Shown here: piece by piece, positions 26,230-35,048 of the stretch
How positions within the stretch are numbered: the stretch's first letter is position 1
Layout: each line of letters opens with the position of its first letter
Assembly: GCF_014204795.1 (NCBI RefSeq)
Contig: NZ_JACHMB010000001.1
Coordinates: 4,464,001-4,528,000, forward strand
DNA: 64,000 bases
Direction of reading: 5' to 3'
Origin: Nonomuraea jabiensis
Lineage (GTDB): Bacteria; Actinomycetota; Actinomycetes; Streptosporangiales; Streptosporangiaceae
Translations under genes and position numbers: made by a program
The notes under the pieces: generated by a model
What the model was told of the DNA's origin: nothing
The model's database searches: none
Seen by the model: only the letters and a program-made list of their open reading frames with translations

Positions 26230-27500
26230 GGCCTGGCGGAGTTGGAGGGGTGCCAGAGCTCGTCCGCCGAGGCGTGCACCCATCCCTGACGCTGCTGCTC
26301 GATGGCCGCCGTCTGCAGCACGAGGTCGAACGCCTCGCTGCGCATGCGCCGGTCGGCGTAGAGCAGGCCGGCGACCCCGGCCTGGAACGGGTAGGTGAGC
26401 ATCGATCCGAGCGTGCCGCCGAGGGCGATGAGCACGACCGACACGACGGTGGTGGCCACCGAGCCCGCGCCGAACATGCCGAACAGCGTGCCGGCCAGCG
26501 TGAAGGGCACCGACAGGACGCCCGCCACGAGCCCGACCAGCAGGGACGTGAGCAGCAGGATGCCGAAGACGCGCCAGAAGTCGCCGGTGACCAGGTGCCA
26601 CGAGCGCCGCATGGACTCGATCGCCCCCCTGCCCTCCAGCACCACGATGGGCGAGGCGAAGGCGAAGCGGGTCGTGAAGAACAGGTAGTAGCCGAGATAG
26701 ACGATCATGAACAGGAAGGCCAGCCCGAGAATCACGCCTGCTCCGCCGGAGGAGACGTTCATCGCGACCACCACGATGAGCAGCACCATCACGACCAGCG
26801 GCACCAGCATGATGACGGCCATCATCGCCACGACGCCGAACAGCGCGGGCACCCTGCCCTTGACGAGCTGCCACGCCTCCCGGGCGGTGATGCTGCCGCC
26901 GAAGACGGCCCGGCCGAGGATCCTGGTCAGCACGCCGGTCAGCAGCGTGACCACGACGAACTGGACCATGTACGACACGAGCGTGCCGCCGTACTGGGCG
27001 GCGACGCCGTACACGCTGGTGAGCCCGTCGTTGGAGGAGGTGTACGCGCTCTCGGGGTCGTCGAGCACGCCGCCCATGGTGTCGAGCACGAACGCCTGGC
27101 CGACGGCCACGGGCACGGAGGCGAGCAGGGCGGCGACGGCCGACAGGCCGAGCACGGCCTTCGGGTTGGACCGGATCAGCTTGATCGTGCCGTCGAGGAT
27201 GTCGCCGAGCCCCAGCGGGCGCAGCGGGATGATGCCCGGCCTCAGCGCCGGCGGCGGCGGCGCGTAGCCGTAACCGGGCTGAGGATGCGGATGGGGCGGA
27301 TAAGGTGTTTGGGGCCCGGGTCCCAGTGGCTGAGGTTGCTGAAGGGGCTCCCCGTACGGCTGCCCGTAGGGCGTCGGCTGCGGCTGCTGCTGCGCGCCTG
27401 GCGCGGTCCACGGGGAGGCCGGCGGGGCGCTGTAGGGCGGGGGCTGCTCGGCCGACCAGCCTGATGGCGTCTCGGGCGGGGGACCGTGACCGTCTGACAT
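26226..27500 (-). CDS. Multispan membrane protein of the MoxR operon
   Basis: 424 residues. The first ~120 are Pro/Gln/Tyr-rich (PPPYSAPPASPWTAPGAQQQ and similar). Then comes GIIPLRPLGLGDILDGTIKL, a motif at the start of the glycerophosphodiester phosphodiesterase-type membrane domain, and six or so membrane helices. It starts the operon that ends with DUF58. ATG at 27500 (MSDGHGPPPE) is chosen over one twenty codons upstream. Role unknown. Confidence 0.82.
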   Translation of the reverse strand: MSDGHGPPPETPSGWSAEQPPPYSAPPASPWTAPGAQQQPQPTPYGQPYGEPLQQPQPLGPGPQTPYPPHPHPQPGYGYAPPPPALRPGIIPLRPLGLGDILDGTIKLIRSNPKAVLGLSAVAALLASVPVAVGQAFVLDTMGGVLDDPESAYTSSNDGLTSVYGVAAQYGGTLVSYMVQFVVVTLLTGVLTRILGRAVFGGSITAREAWQLVKGRVPALFGVVAMMAVIMLVPLVVMVLLIVVVAMNVSSGGAGVILGLAFLFMIVYLGYYLFFTTRFAFASPIVVLEGRGAIESMRRSWHLVTGDFWRVFGILLLTSLLVGLVAGVLSVPFTLAGTLFGMFGAGSVATTVVSVVLIALGGTLGSMLTYPFQAGVAGLLYADRRMRSEAFDLVLQTAAIEQQRQGWVHASADELWHPSNSARP

Positions 27501-27772
27501 ATCCCAATCCTGGCATGCTGAACGGGGCATTGGTGTCGCTGAGCGCATTCGCCGTCTCATCGGTGCCGTATTCGACGGCGAATCCGGTCGAGGTTCACGT
27601 GCAGGGGATGGCAGAAAGTTGCTCTGTTACCGCAGACTTGAGATTGCGGTCGCGGGGGGCGGACCTAAAATTCGCCTTTTGCATGGCTCATGTCACACTC
27701 ATGGGCCTACCAAGGGTAACCTTCAGCGATCGTGCGGGTATGTCCCACAATGCGTAGAACGAATGAGGGGCC
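27501..27772. other. Intergenic region between the MoxR operon and mtrA
   Basis: 272 bases between divergent genes, notably less GC-rich near 27660-27740. It must hold promoters for both sides; I see no confident -35/-10 pair or named operator. GAGGGGCC lies just before the mtrA start and serves as its ribosome binding site. Confidence 0.5.
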
Positions 27773-28450
27773 ATGAAAGGTCGCGTGCTGGTCGTCGATG
27801 ACGACGCCGCTCTCGCCGAGATGCTGGGGATCGTGCTGCGAGGGGAAGGCTTCGAGCCGTCTTTTGTCTCCGACGGCGACAAGGCCCTCGACGCGTTCCG
27901 GGATACACGCCCGGATCTGGTCCTGCTCGACCTGATGCTGCCGGGGGCGGACGGCATCGACGTCGCACGCAGGATCAGGGCTGAGTCGGGGGTTCCGATC
28001 GTCATGCTCACGGCCAAGAGCGACACGATCGACGTCGTCCTCGGGCTGGAGTCGGGGGCCGACGACTACATCGTCAAGCCGTTCAAGCCGAAGGAGCTCG
28101 TGGCCCGGGTGCGGGCGCGGCTTCGCCGCACCGATGAGCCGACCCCCGAGATCCTCCAGATCGGCGACATCACCATCGACGTGGCCGGGCACTCGGTCAA
28201 GCGGGGCGAGGAGACGATCAACCTCACGCCGCTGGAGTTCGACCTGCTGGTCGCGCTGGCCCGCAAGCCGCGCCAGGTGTTCACCCGCGAGGTCCTGCTG
28301 GAGCAGGTCTGGGGCTACCGCCACGCGGCCGACACGCGGCTGGTCAACGTGCACGTGCAGCGGCTCAGGGCCAAGATCGAGAAGGACCCCGAGCACCCCG
28401 AGATCGTGGTGACGGTCCGCGGCGTCGGCTACAAAGCCGGCCCCGCCTAG
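27773..28450 (+). CDS. mtrA: Two-component response regulator MtrA
   Basis: 225 residues, OmpR class. Receiver: VVDDD (8-11), phospho-accepting D53 in LVLLDLMLPG, Thr in MLTAK, Lys in IVKPFKPKE. The C-terminal winged helix has NLTPLEFDLLVALARKP and DTRLVNVHVQRLRAKIE. In actinobacteria MtrA controls cell-wall, division and development genes. The mtrA-mtrB-lpqB order, and comF and hpf downstream, match that known from Streptomyces and Mycobacterium, which makes the name safe. Confidence 0.96.
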   Translation: MKGRVLVVDDDAALAEMLGIVLRGEGFEPSFVSDGDKALDAFRDTRPDLVLLDLMLPGADGIDVARRIRAESGVPIVMLTAKSDTIDVVLGLESGADDYIVKPFKPKELVARVRARLRRTDEPTPEILQIGDITIDVAGHSVKRGEETINLTPLEFDLLVALARKPRQVFTREVLLEQVWGYRHAADTRLVNVHVQRLRAKIEKDPEHPEIVVTVRGVGYKAGPA

Positions 28451-28468
28451 TCCACGTCCCGTCCTGCC

Positions 28469-30193
28469 ATGCCCCCGGCGAAGAAGAAGCGTTTCCGCCG
28501 ACGGACATTCCGCCAGATTCTCGGCGGCGTTCGCCGGCGGGTGCGCCGTGCGGCAGGCAGGACACGGAGCGTGTGGCGGCGCTCGCTCCAGCTCCAGGTG
28601 GTCACCAGCACGCTGGTGATCTCCGTGATCGTGGTGGTCGTGCTGGGCACGTTCCTGTCCGAGCAGATCAACCGGTCGGTCGTGCAGAGCAGCCAGCGCT
28701 CCTCCGCCAGCGAGGCGTTCGCCGACCGCCTCCAGATCGCCGACGCGCTGGCGCCCGAGGCCGACGACCCGACCAAGCCTGCCGACAGCGGCAAGAAGGG
28801 CTCGGCCAACCCGCTCGACGACGTCATGGACATCGTCACCGGATCGGGCGAGAACGGCTCCAAGAAGCGCTACGACGTGCTGATACTCAACCAGGCGATC
28901 CCCGGCCAGTCGCGGGCGTCCGGGGGCGTCGTGCCGGCCAACGTGCCGGAGAGCCTGCGGCACAACGTGCAGAAGAAGACCGTCGGGTCCATCGAGAAGA
29001 TCAAGTTCGTCGGCGAGAGCCAGCCCAGGCTCACGTACGTGGTCGGCGGGACCGTGCACGTGCCGTCCAGCGGCCAGAGCTACGAGGTCTACCACTTCTT
29101 CCCGTTCACGGACGAGGAGGAGCTGCTGTCCAACGTCCGGCTGGCCATCGTGGTGGTCGGCCTCGGGCTCGTGCTGCTGCTCGCCGCCATCGCGTACCTG
29201 GTCGCCCGGCAGGTCGTCACCCCCGTACGGCTGGCGCGACAGGCCGCCGAGCGCCTGGCCTCCGGCAAGCTGGACGAACGGCTCAAGGTGCGCGGCGAGG
29301 ACGACCTGGCCCGCCTGGCGAACTCGTTCAACGAGATGGCCGCCAACCTGGCGCTGAAGATCCACCAGCTGGAGGAGCTCTCGCAGGTCCAGCGGCAGTT
29401 CGTCTCCGACGTCTCCCACGAGCTGCGCACGCCGCTGACGACCGTGCGCATGGCCGCCGACCTGCTCTACGACGCCCGCGAGGACTTCGACCCGATGGCC
29501 GCCCGCTCGGCGGAGCTCATGCAGGCCCAGCTCGAACGGTTCGAGTCGATGCTGGCCGACCTGCTGGAGATCAGCCGTTACGACGCCGGCGCCGCCACGC
29601 TCGACCTCGACTCCGTGGACGTGCGCGACGTGGTGCTGCGGGCCATCGCCGACTCCGAGGCGCTGGCCGAGCGGCACGCGACCCGCTTCGAGCTCCGGCT
29701 GCCGAACGAGCCGTGCATGGCCGAGATCGACAACCGCAGGGTCGAGCGGATCCTGCGCAACCTGCTGTTCAACGCCATCGAGCACGGCGAGGGCAGGGAC
29801 ATCGTGGTCACCGTCGGCGCCGACCGGGACGCGGTCGCGGTCGCCGTGCGCGACCACGGGATCGGGTTGAAGGGCGGCGAGGAGACGATGGTGTTCGACC
29901 GGTTCTGGCGGGCCGACCCGTCGCGGGCGCGGACGATCGGCGGCACCGGGCTCGGGCTGGCGATCTCGCGCGAGGACGCCACGCTGCACGGCGGCTGGCT
30001 GCAGGCCTGGGGACAGCCGGGGGAGGGCTCGCAGTTCAGGCTGACGCTGCCGCGGACGGCCGGGGCCGATCTGAAGGGCTCGCCACTGTCGCTGGTGCCG
30101 CCGGAGATCGAGATGCGGCGTACGTGGCGCACGGCCATGACACCGGTGCTGCTGCCGGCCTCGGCGGACGGGGCCGACCATGACGACGACTAG
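28469..30193 (+). CDS. mtrB: Sensor histidine kinase MtrB
   Basis: 574 residues. Basic N-terminus, membrane helix about 46-66, extracytoplasmic sensor, second helix about 222-242, HAMP (VTPVRLARQAAERLASGKLD), H-box SDVSHELRTPLTT, N-box LRNLLFNAIEHGEG, G-boxes DHGIGL and GGTGLGLAI. It phosphorylates MtrA. It starts 18 bases after mtrA and overlaps lpqB by 14 bases. LpqB is known to bind MtrB's outer domain in mycobacteria. Confidence 0.95.
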   Translation: MPPAKKKRFRRRTFRQILGGVRRRVRRAAGRTRSVWRRSLQLQVVTSTLVISVIVVVVLGTFLSEQINRSVVQSSQRSSASEAFADRLQIADALAPEADDPTKPADSGKKGSANPLDDVMDIVTGSGENGSKKRYDVLILNQAIPGQSRASGGVVPANVPESLRHNVQKKTVGSIEKIKFVGESQPRLTYVVGGTVHVPSSGQSYEVYHFFPFTDEEELLSNVRLAIVVVGLGLVLLLAAIAYLVARQVVTPVRLARQAAERLASGKLDERLKVRGEDDLARLANSFNEMAANLALKIHQLEELSQVQRQFVSDVSHELRTPLTTVRMAADLLYDAREDFDPMAARSAELMQAQLERFESMLADLLEISRYDAGAATLDLDSVDVRDVVLRAIADSEALAERHATRFELRLPNEPCMAEIDNRRVERILRNLLFNAIEHGEGRDIVVTVGADRDAVAVAVRDHGIGLKGGEETMVFDRFWRADPSRARTIGGTGLGLAISREDATLHGGWLQAWGQPGEGSQFRLTLPRTAGADLKGSPLSLVPPEIEMRRTWRTAMTPVLLPASADGADHDDD

Positions 30194-31928
30194 GCGGCGT
30201 GGGCGGAGCCGGCGGCTCGGCGCGGTGATCGTGATCGCGGTCGCCGTGGTCTGCGCGGGCTCCGGCTGCACCGTGATCCCCGTGACCGGTCCCATCACCC
30301 TCAACGAGGCCGGCAGCGGCGACCCGCTGAGCAAGCCGTTCCACCGCATGATCGCCTTCCCGCCCGACAAGACCTGGAACGAGGAGCAGACGATCAGGGG
30401 TCTGCAGGCGGCCATGGCCGCCTACGCCGACGACCCGACCGTCCTGCCTCGATACCTGACCCAGGAGGCGCGGGCGAAGTGGAGCGCCTCGGGGCCGGTG
30501 ACGGTGGTCGACGACGCGTACGAGGTCGTGCCTCCCACCGATCGCGAGGAGACCGGGCCGGTGGCGAAGATCACGGTCAAGGGCCGGTGGGTGGCGCGCA
30601 TCAAGGAGGACGACTCCTACGCCCCGACCGCCGGTCCCTGGGAGGACTCCTTCGAGCTCGTGAAGGCCGAAGGCGGCGGCTACCTGGTCAATCGCCTGCC
30701 CAACGGGCTGCTGCTCACCAACTCCGACGTGACCCGCGCGTACCGGGCCACGAACCTCTACTACCTGAACGGCAACAGCCCGAACACGCTGGTCGTGGAC
30801 CGCGTACGCCTGCGGCTGAAGCCGACCGAGACGTACGCGCAGACCATCCTGCAGCGCCTGCTCAAGAGCCCCACCTCGGCCCTGCAGGGGGCGGTGACGA
30901 CGAGCTTCCCCGCCGACACCAAGGTCGAGTCGATCAGGTCCGGCGAGGACCGCGTGGTGATCAACCTCTCCGGCCCCCTCGACACCCTGGACCTGAGCGC
31001 CGAGGACTCCCTGCGGGCCCAGATCAGGTACAGCCTCAACAAGAACGAGATCGCCAAGGGCCGCGTCATCGAGATCCAGGTCAACGGGGAGTCCTACTCC
31101 ATCGACCGGCCCGACTCCGACGACGACTGGCTGGACGCCACCAGCGACGCCGCGTACTACATCAGCAAGGGCGCCGTCCACTACATGAGCAAGGACGGGC
31201 CCGCGGGCAGCGTGCCGGGTCCGGCGGGGCAGGAGCGCGAGGGCTTCCACGGCTTCGCCCTGTCCAAGGACGGGGGGTACGTGGCCGCCCAGACCTCGAC
31301 CGGCATCTCGGTGGCGGCGCTGACCCAGTCGGGGCGCTGGCAGGAGGTCATCCAGGGCACGCTGACCGCGCCGACATGGCACCGGGACGGGTCCCTATGG
31401 ACCTACGACCAGACGAACGCCGCCCTGCTCCGGTACGACCCGCTCAGCGGGAAGGGACCCCAGCGGATCTCCGCGCCCAAGCTGACCGGGCTGGACGTCA
31501 CCCGGCTCCGGATCGCCAGGGACGGCGTCCGGGTGGCGGTCACCACCGGGCAGAACACCGTCCAGATCGGCGCGCTCACGGGCGGGGCGGCGGGGATGAT
31601 GCTCGGCAACTTCCAGGCGCTGACCAGCACCGAGGAGGGGAACAAGATCCTCGATGTGGCCTGGGAGGATGACGAGCACCTGCTGGTGCTGGTCGAGGGC
31701 CAGGCCGGGCAGGTGCTCAACGAGATCAACGTGGGCGACGGGGAGATCGTGGGAGTGCCCTTGAAGGAGCCGCTCGCGTCGGTGGCGGCGGTGAATGACC
31801 GCGTGCTGGCGGAGACGAAGGCGAAGAAGGACAAGACCAGCCAGATCATGGAGCTCAGCCAGGACCGGCAGACCTGGAACCCCAAGATCGAATCCGGCGC
31901 CAGCACCCCCCTCTTCCCCCTGGGGTAG
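30180..31928 (+). CDS. lpqB: Lipoprotein LpqB
   Basis: 582 residues. A lipobox (CAGSGC, C30) gives a lipid-anchored outer-face protein. After LpqB-type N-terminal parts (PFHRMIAFPPDKTWNEEQTI) comes a GerMN domain (TYAQTILQRLLKSPTSALQG) and a C-terminal beta-propeller (GFHGFALSKDGGYVAAQTS, GTLTAPTWHRDGSLW). It modulates MtrB signalling. The 14-base overlap with mtrB supports translation from one message. Confidence 0.94.
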   Translation: MTTTRRRGRSRRLGAVIVIAVAVVCAGSGCTVIPVTGPITLNEAGSGDPLSKPFHRMIAFPPDKTWNEEQTIRGLQAAMAAYADDPTVLPRYLTQEARAKWSASGPVTVVDDAYEVVPPTDREETGPVAKITVKGRWVARIKEDDSYAPTAGPWEDSFELVKAEGGGYLVNRLPNGLLLTNSDVTRAYRATNLYYLNGNSPNTLVVDRVRLRLKPTETYAQTILQRLLKSPTSALQGAVTTSFPADTKVESIRSGEDRVVINLSGPLDTLDLSAEDSLRAQIRYSLNKNEIAKGRVIEIQVNGESYSIDRPDSDDDWLDATSDAAYYISKGAVHYMSKDGPAGSVPGPAGQEREGFHGFALSKDGGYVAAQTSTGISVAALTQSGRWQEVIQGTLTAPTWHRDGSLWTYDQTNAALLRYDPLSGKGPQRISAPKLTGLDVTRLRIARDGVRVAVTTGQNTVQIGALTGGAAGMMLGNFQALTSTEEGNKILDVAWEDDEHLLVLVEGQAGQVLNEINVGDGEIVGVPLKEPLASVAAVNDRVLAETKAKKDKTSQIMELSQDRQTWNPKIESGASTPLFPLG

Positions 31929-31970
31929 CCGCTCGTCGGGGTCGGCCGTTCCTCGGCTCCTGGACGGAAA

Positions 31971-32687
31971 TTGTCGGTGGCGGGCGGCACCCTGGCACGC
32001 GTGCTGCTGACCACCGTGCTCGACCTCGTCCTCCCGCAGTCCTGCGCCGGGTGCGGCGCCGGAGGGGCGCGATGGTGCCCAGCCTGTCATGCCGAGCTCG
32101 TCGGCGCGCCCGCCCGGCGGTTGCCCGAGCCCGTGCCGGACGGCCTGCCCGACTGCTGGTCGGCGGCACCGTACGAGGGCGCGGTGCGCGCGGCGGTCGT
32201 GGCGTACAAGGAGCGGGGCGCGGTGGCGTTGGCGGAGGTGCTGGCGGAGGCCGTGGCGTTCACCGTCGTGACGGCGGTCAACGGCGCGAAGGCACCCTGG
32301 GCCGACGGGCGGTTCGCGGTGGTGCCGGTGCCGAGCGCGCGGCGGACGCGCCGGCACCGGGGCCACGACCCGGTCGGGCGGCTGGCGGTGCTGGCGGCGG
32401 CCCGGCTGCGGGCGTGGGGCCTGCGGGCCGAGGCATGGCCGGCGCTGGGGCAGGCGCGGCGGGTGGCCGACCAGGCGGGGCTGAGCTCCGCCGAGAGGAG
32501 CTCCAACCTCGCGGGGTCACTCCAGGTACGGCGGGCCGCGAAAGGCCCTCCAGCGGCCTGTGCGGTGCTCCTGGACGACATCGTCACGACCGGGGCCACC
32601 CTCGCGGAGGCCGCCAGGGCGCTGAGCTCGGCGGGGATGCGAGTGCCGCTGGCCGCGACCGTCGCCGCGACACGCCGAAGATCTTGA
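31971..32687 (+). CDS. ComF family phosphoribosyltransferase-like protein
   Basis: 238 residues. An N-terminal zinc-finger-like part (SCAGCGAGGARWCPACHAEL) precedes a PRTase domain with the PRPP loop VLLDDIVTTGATL. ComF proteins act in DNA uptake in competent bacteria; in actinobacteria the role is open. It follows lpqB by 42 bases as in Streptomyces. The frame opens at TTG 31971 with an in-frame GTG at 31977; GGACGGA lies ahead, so either may serve. Confidence 0.88.
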   Translation: MSVAGGTLARVLLTTVLDLVLPQSCAGCGAGGARWCPACHAELVGAPARRLPEPVPDGLPDCWSAAPYEGAVRAAVVAYKERGAVALAEVLAEAVAFTVVTAVNGAKAPWADGRFAVVPVPSARRTRRHRGHDPVGRLAVLAAARLRAWGLRAEAWPALGQARRVADQAGLSSAERSSNLAGSLQVRRAAKGPPAACAVLLDDIVTTGATLAEAARALSSAGMRVPLAATVAATRRRS

Positions 32688-33315
32688 AAAGGATTACGAT
32701 TACGGTGCGTAAAGAAAGATCCAAATCGCCACCCTCACCAGGAGGCCACATGTCACTTCCCCCAAGGTGGCGGCAGGGCTGGTCGGCAGGGGGCAGCTCC
32801 ATCCCCGTAAGGGTTGCCGATCGGTTAAATAGGGCATTTGGGAAGGCATGCGGACCTCGGGAAAATCACGGTACGTGATCCGTTGGCCGATCCTCCGGCT
32901 GACATTCGCGCAGGATGCGGATAGCGTTCTGACATGGCACCCGTTCGGGTCCGTGGTTGCGCAGGGTCGGGGTCCCCGGCTCTGCTAGCCGATGCCAGCC
33001 GCAGGCAAAACGGTCCACGTAAGGCGACTCTTTGTCGACCGATCACGGTGCGGCTTAGGGGTAAGTCCTGCCTTCCCGAGGGTCCAGATGTCCCTCGCCA
33101 GGAGAGAAGGGCAGTAGTGGCAACAGAGCTGCGAAACCCTCAGCAGGCGGATGTGGGGTCGAAGACCAGGTCGGCCGGGCGGGTGCCAACCGAGTTCCCG
33201 GTGACGCAGAGTCGGAAGAGGGTAACGGTGACAGAAAGGCAGACAGCAGACCCCGTCCGACACGTACATCGTCGGGCGCTCTTGCTCAGTCGCTAGACCG
33301 AAGGGGGGCTGTTGC
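32688..33315. other. 628-base leader region before hpf
   Basis: No clear gene, and base composition is less GC-rich than around it. It contains AGGAGG before a 42-codon frame at 32750-32878 and GGAGAGAAGGG before a 60-codon frame at 33117-33296, both with poor third-position GC and one with a rare TTA codon. A structured 5' leader of hpf is plausible; I could not match it to a known riboswitch by eye. Confidence 0.4.
33117..33296 (+). CDS. Possible small ORF upstream of hpf
   Basis: A 59-codon frame opening GTG (VATELRNPQQADVG) and ending TAG 19 bases before hpf. GGAGAGAAGGG lies at a workable distance ahead. Against it, the third-codon GC is far below that of surrounding genes and the peptide is Arg-rich without a recognisable domain. 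It could be a leader peptide or chance. Low confidence. Confidence 0.25.
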   Translation: MATELRNPQQADVGSKTRSAGRVPTEFPVTQSRKRVTVTERQTADPVRHVHRRALLLSR

Positions 33316-33972
33316 ATGGACATCATCGTCAAGGGCCGGCACACAGGTGTGAGTGATCGGTTCCGTGACCAAGTGACGACCAAGCTGGCCAGGATCGAAC
33401 GTCTGGACAACAAACTCATCCGAGTCGATGTGGAGGTGTCGAAAGAACGCAATCCGCGCCTCGCTGACCAGCGCGAGCGCGTCGAGCTCACCATTCACTC
33501 TCGAGGACCGGCCATCCGGGCCGAAGCCTCGGCCGACGACCGATTCGCAGCCCTCGACATGGCCCTCGACAAGCTGGAAGGCCGCCTCAGGCGGCTGGCC
33601 GACCGGCGCAAGGTTCACCACGGCAACCACTGTCCGCCCTCCGTGGCGGAGATCACCGCGACCCTCCCCGACGTCGCGGACCTGCCCCCGCGGGCGGCCA
33701 CCGTCCCCGCCGAGGCCGAAGAGGACGAGCAGATTCAGCGCGACCAGCGCTACGACGACATCGTCCCGATCGAGATGGACGGCGAAGGGCCGCTCATCGT
33801 CCGAGAGAAGTTCCACAAAGCGGAACCCATGACCATCGACCAGGCCCTCCTCGAGATGGAGCTGGTCGGGCACGACTTCTATCTGTTCCGTGACAAGGAG
33901 AGCGGCCAGCCGTGCGTCGTCTACAACAGACGCGGCTACAACTACGGCGTGTTGCGGCTCGTAGAGCCATGA
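33316..33972 (+). CDS. hpf: Ribosome hibernation promoting factor, long form
   Basis: 218 residues. The N-terminal ~105 are the HPF/YfiA domain (MDIIVKGRHTGVSDRFRDQV, then ADDRFAALDMALDKLEGRLR) that sits in the decoding centre; the C-terminal ~60 are the dimerisation domain (MTIDQALLEMELVGHDFYLF, GYNYGVLRLVEP) that joins two 70S ribosomes into 100S. A variable acidic linker lies between. AAGGGGGG precedes the ATG. The place between comF and a NarL-type regulator matches Streptomyces. Confidence 0.95.
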   Translation: MDIIVKGRHTGVSDRFRDQVTTKLARIERLDNKLIRVDVEVSKERNPRLADQRERVELTIHSRGPAIRAEASADDRFAALDMALDKLEGRLRRLADRRKVHHGNHCPPSVAEITATLPDVADLPPRAATVPAEAEEDEQIQRDQRYDDIVPIEMDGEGPLIVREKFHKAEPMTIDQALLEMELVGHDFYLFRDKESGQPCVVYNRRGYNYGVLRLVEP

Positions 33973-34066
33973 TCGCGCGCTAAAAGATCTTCTCGACCAC
34001 CCGAGAACCGCGGCTCCGTGCCATCATGGCGGTTCAACGGCTCTGGCCCCCCGACGAGGAGGAGAC

Positions 34067-34147
34067 GTGAGCGAGCTCAGTCAGGTTCAGGTGAGCGAGC
34101 GGAGCGAGGCGAAGGCTGTCGCGAGGCGGATCAAGGAGGCCTCGTGA
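34067..34147 (+). CDS. Possible 26-residue leader ORF coupled to the response regulator
   Basis: GTG at 34067 follows a perfect AGGAGG by four bases. The peptide is VSELSQVQVSERSEAKAVAR then RIKEAS, and its TGA overlaps the regulator's GTG as GTGA. The core GTGAGCGAGCGGAGCGAG resembles a short motif I recall as repeated in actinobacterial genomes, so it may be a repeat rather than a gene. The overlap and binding site make translational coupling plausible. Confidence 0.4.
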   Translation: MSELSQVQVSERSEAKAVARRIKEAS

Positions 34148-34842
34148 CCGAGTCTGGCGAGGTCCGTACGTCAGCGAGCGAGCCGATCCGCGTGTTGATC
34201 GTTGACGATCACGAGCTGATCCGGCGGAGCCTGGCTCTTGCGCTGGCCGCTGAGCCCGACATCGAGGTGGTCGGCGAAGCGAGCGACGGGCAGGAGGCGG
34301 TCGAATTGGCCAACCGCCTCATGCCCGACATCGCGCTCATGGACGTGCGAATGCCACGGCAGGACGGGATCGAGGCCACGAAGGGCATCAAGGCCTCGGT
34401 CCCGAGCACGCGCATCATCATGCTGACGGTCAGCGACGAGGAAGAGGACCTCTTCGAGGCCATCAAGGCAGGCGCCACCGGCTACCTGCTCAAGGACGTC
34501 CAGATCAACGACGTGCCCGCCGCGGTGCGCGGCGTGCACGGGGGCCAGTCCTTAATCAACCCGGCGATGGCCGCCAAGCTCATCACCGAGTTCCAGAGCA
34601 TGAGCCGCAAGGAGTCCGAGCGCCCACCCCAGCTCCCCGTCCCCCGCCTGACCGACCGCGAGATGGAGGTCCTGCGGCTGGTGGCCAAGGGGATGAACAA
34701 CCGCGAGATCGCCAAGCAGCTGTTCATCTCCGAGAACACCGTGAAGAACCACGTCCGCAACATCCTCGACAAGCTGCAACTGCACTCGAGGATGGAGGCC
34801 GTGGTGTACGCGGTACGGGAACGCATGCTGGAGATCACCTAG
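34144..34842 (+). CDS. NarL/FixJ-type response regulator, orphan
   Basis: 232 residues. Receiver domain with VDDHELIRRS, phospho-site Asp in IALMDVRMP, and Lys in GYLLKDV; C-terminal LuxR helix-turn-helix (LTDREMEVLRLVAKGMNNRE, then ISENTVKNHVRNILDKL). GTG at 34144 is seven bases after AAGGAGG. No histidine kinase is adjacent, so its partner is elsewhere or it answers to other signals. The position after hpf is kept in Streptomyces, suggesting a link to dormancy or stress. Confidence 0.92.
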   Translation: MTESGEVRTSASEPIRVLIVDDHELIRRSLALALAAEPDIEVVGEASDGQEAVELANRLMPDIALMDVRMPRQDGIEATKGIKASVPSTRIIMLTVSDEEEDLFEAIKAGATGYLLKDVQINDVPAAVRGVHGGQSLINPAMAAKLITEFQSMSRKESERPPQLPVPRLTDREMEVLRLVAKGMNNREIAKQLFISENTVKNHVRNILDKLQLHSRMEAVVYAVRERMLEIT

Positions 34843-35048
34843 CCGCCGCGCAGGCCCCCTCACCCCTCGCCCGAACGACCAGGAACCAGGCCGCCACCGC
34901 CGCCCACGAGGCCAGTTCCCCTCGGCCCCTGCCCGAGCGCTTCACGGGGACAGGGCTGCCACCGCCTCCGCGCGTCACTCGGGCTCCGTCCGGGCAGCAA
35001 GGGGACGCAACAACCACCGTGTCGCCCTGGTGCCGTCGTGCCGGGTGG

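Noticed and set aside
25546..27516. Apparent fusion of DUF4129 to a long Arg/Pro-rich N-terminus
   Set aside because: The upstream half is an off-frame reading of the neighbouring membrane-protein gene; a GTG at 26229 with a GTGA overlap gives the true start.
32750..32878. 42-codon ORF with AGGAGG upstream
   Set aside because: Third-codon GC is far below that of neighbouring genes, it contains a rare TTA codon and resembles nothing known to me.
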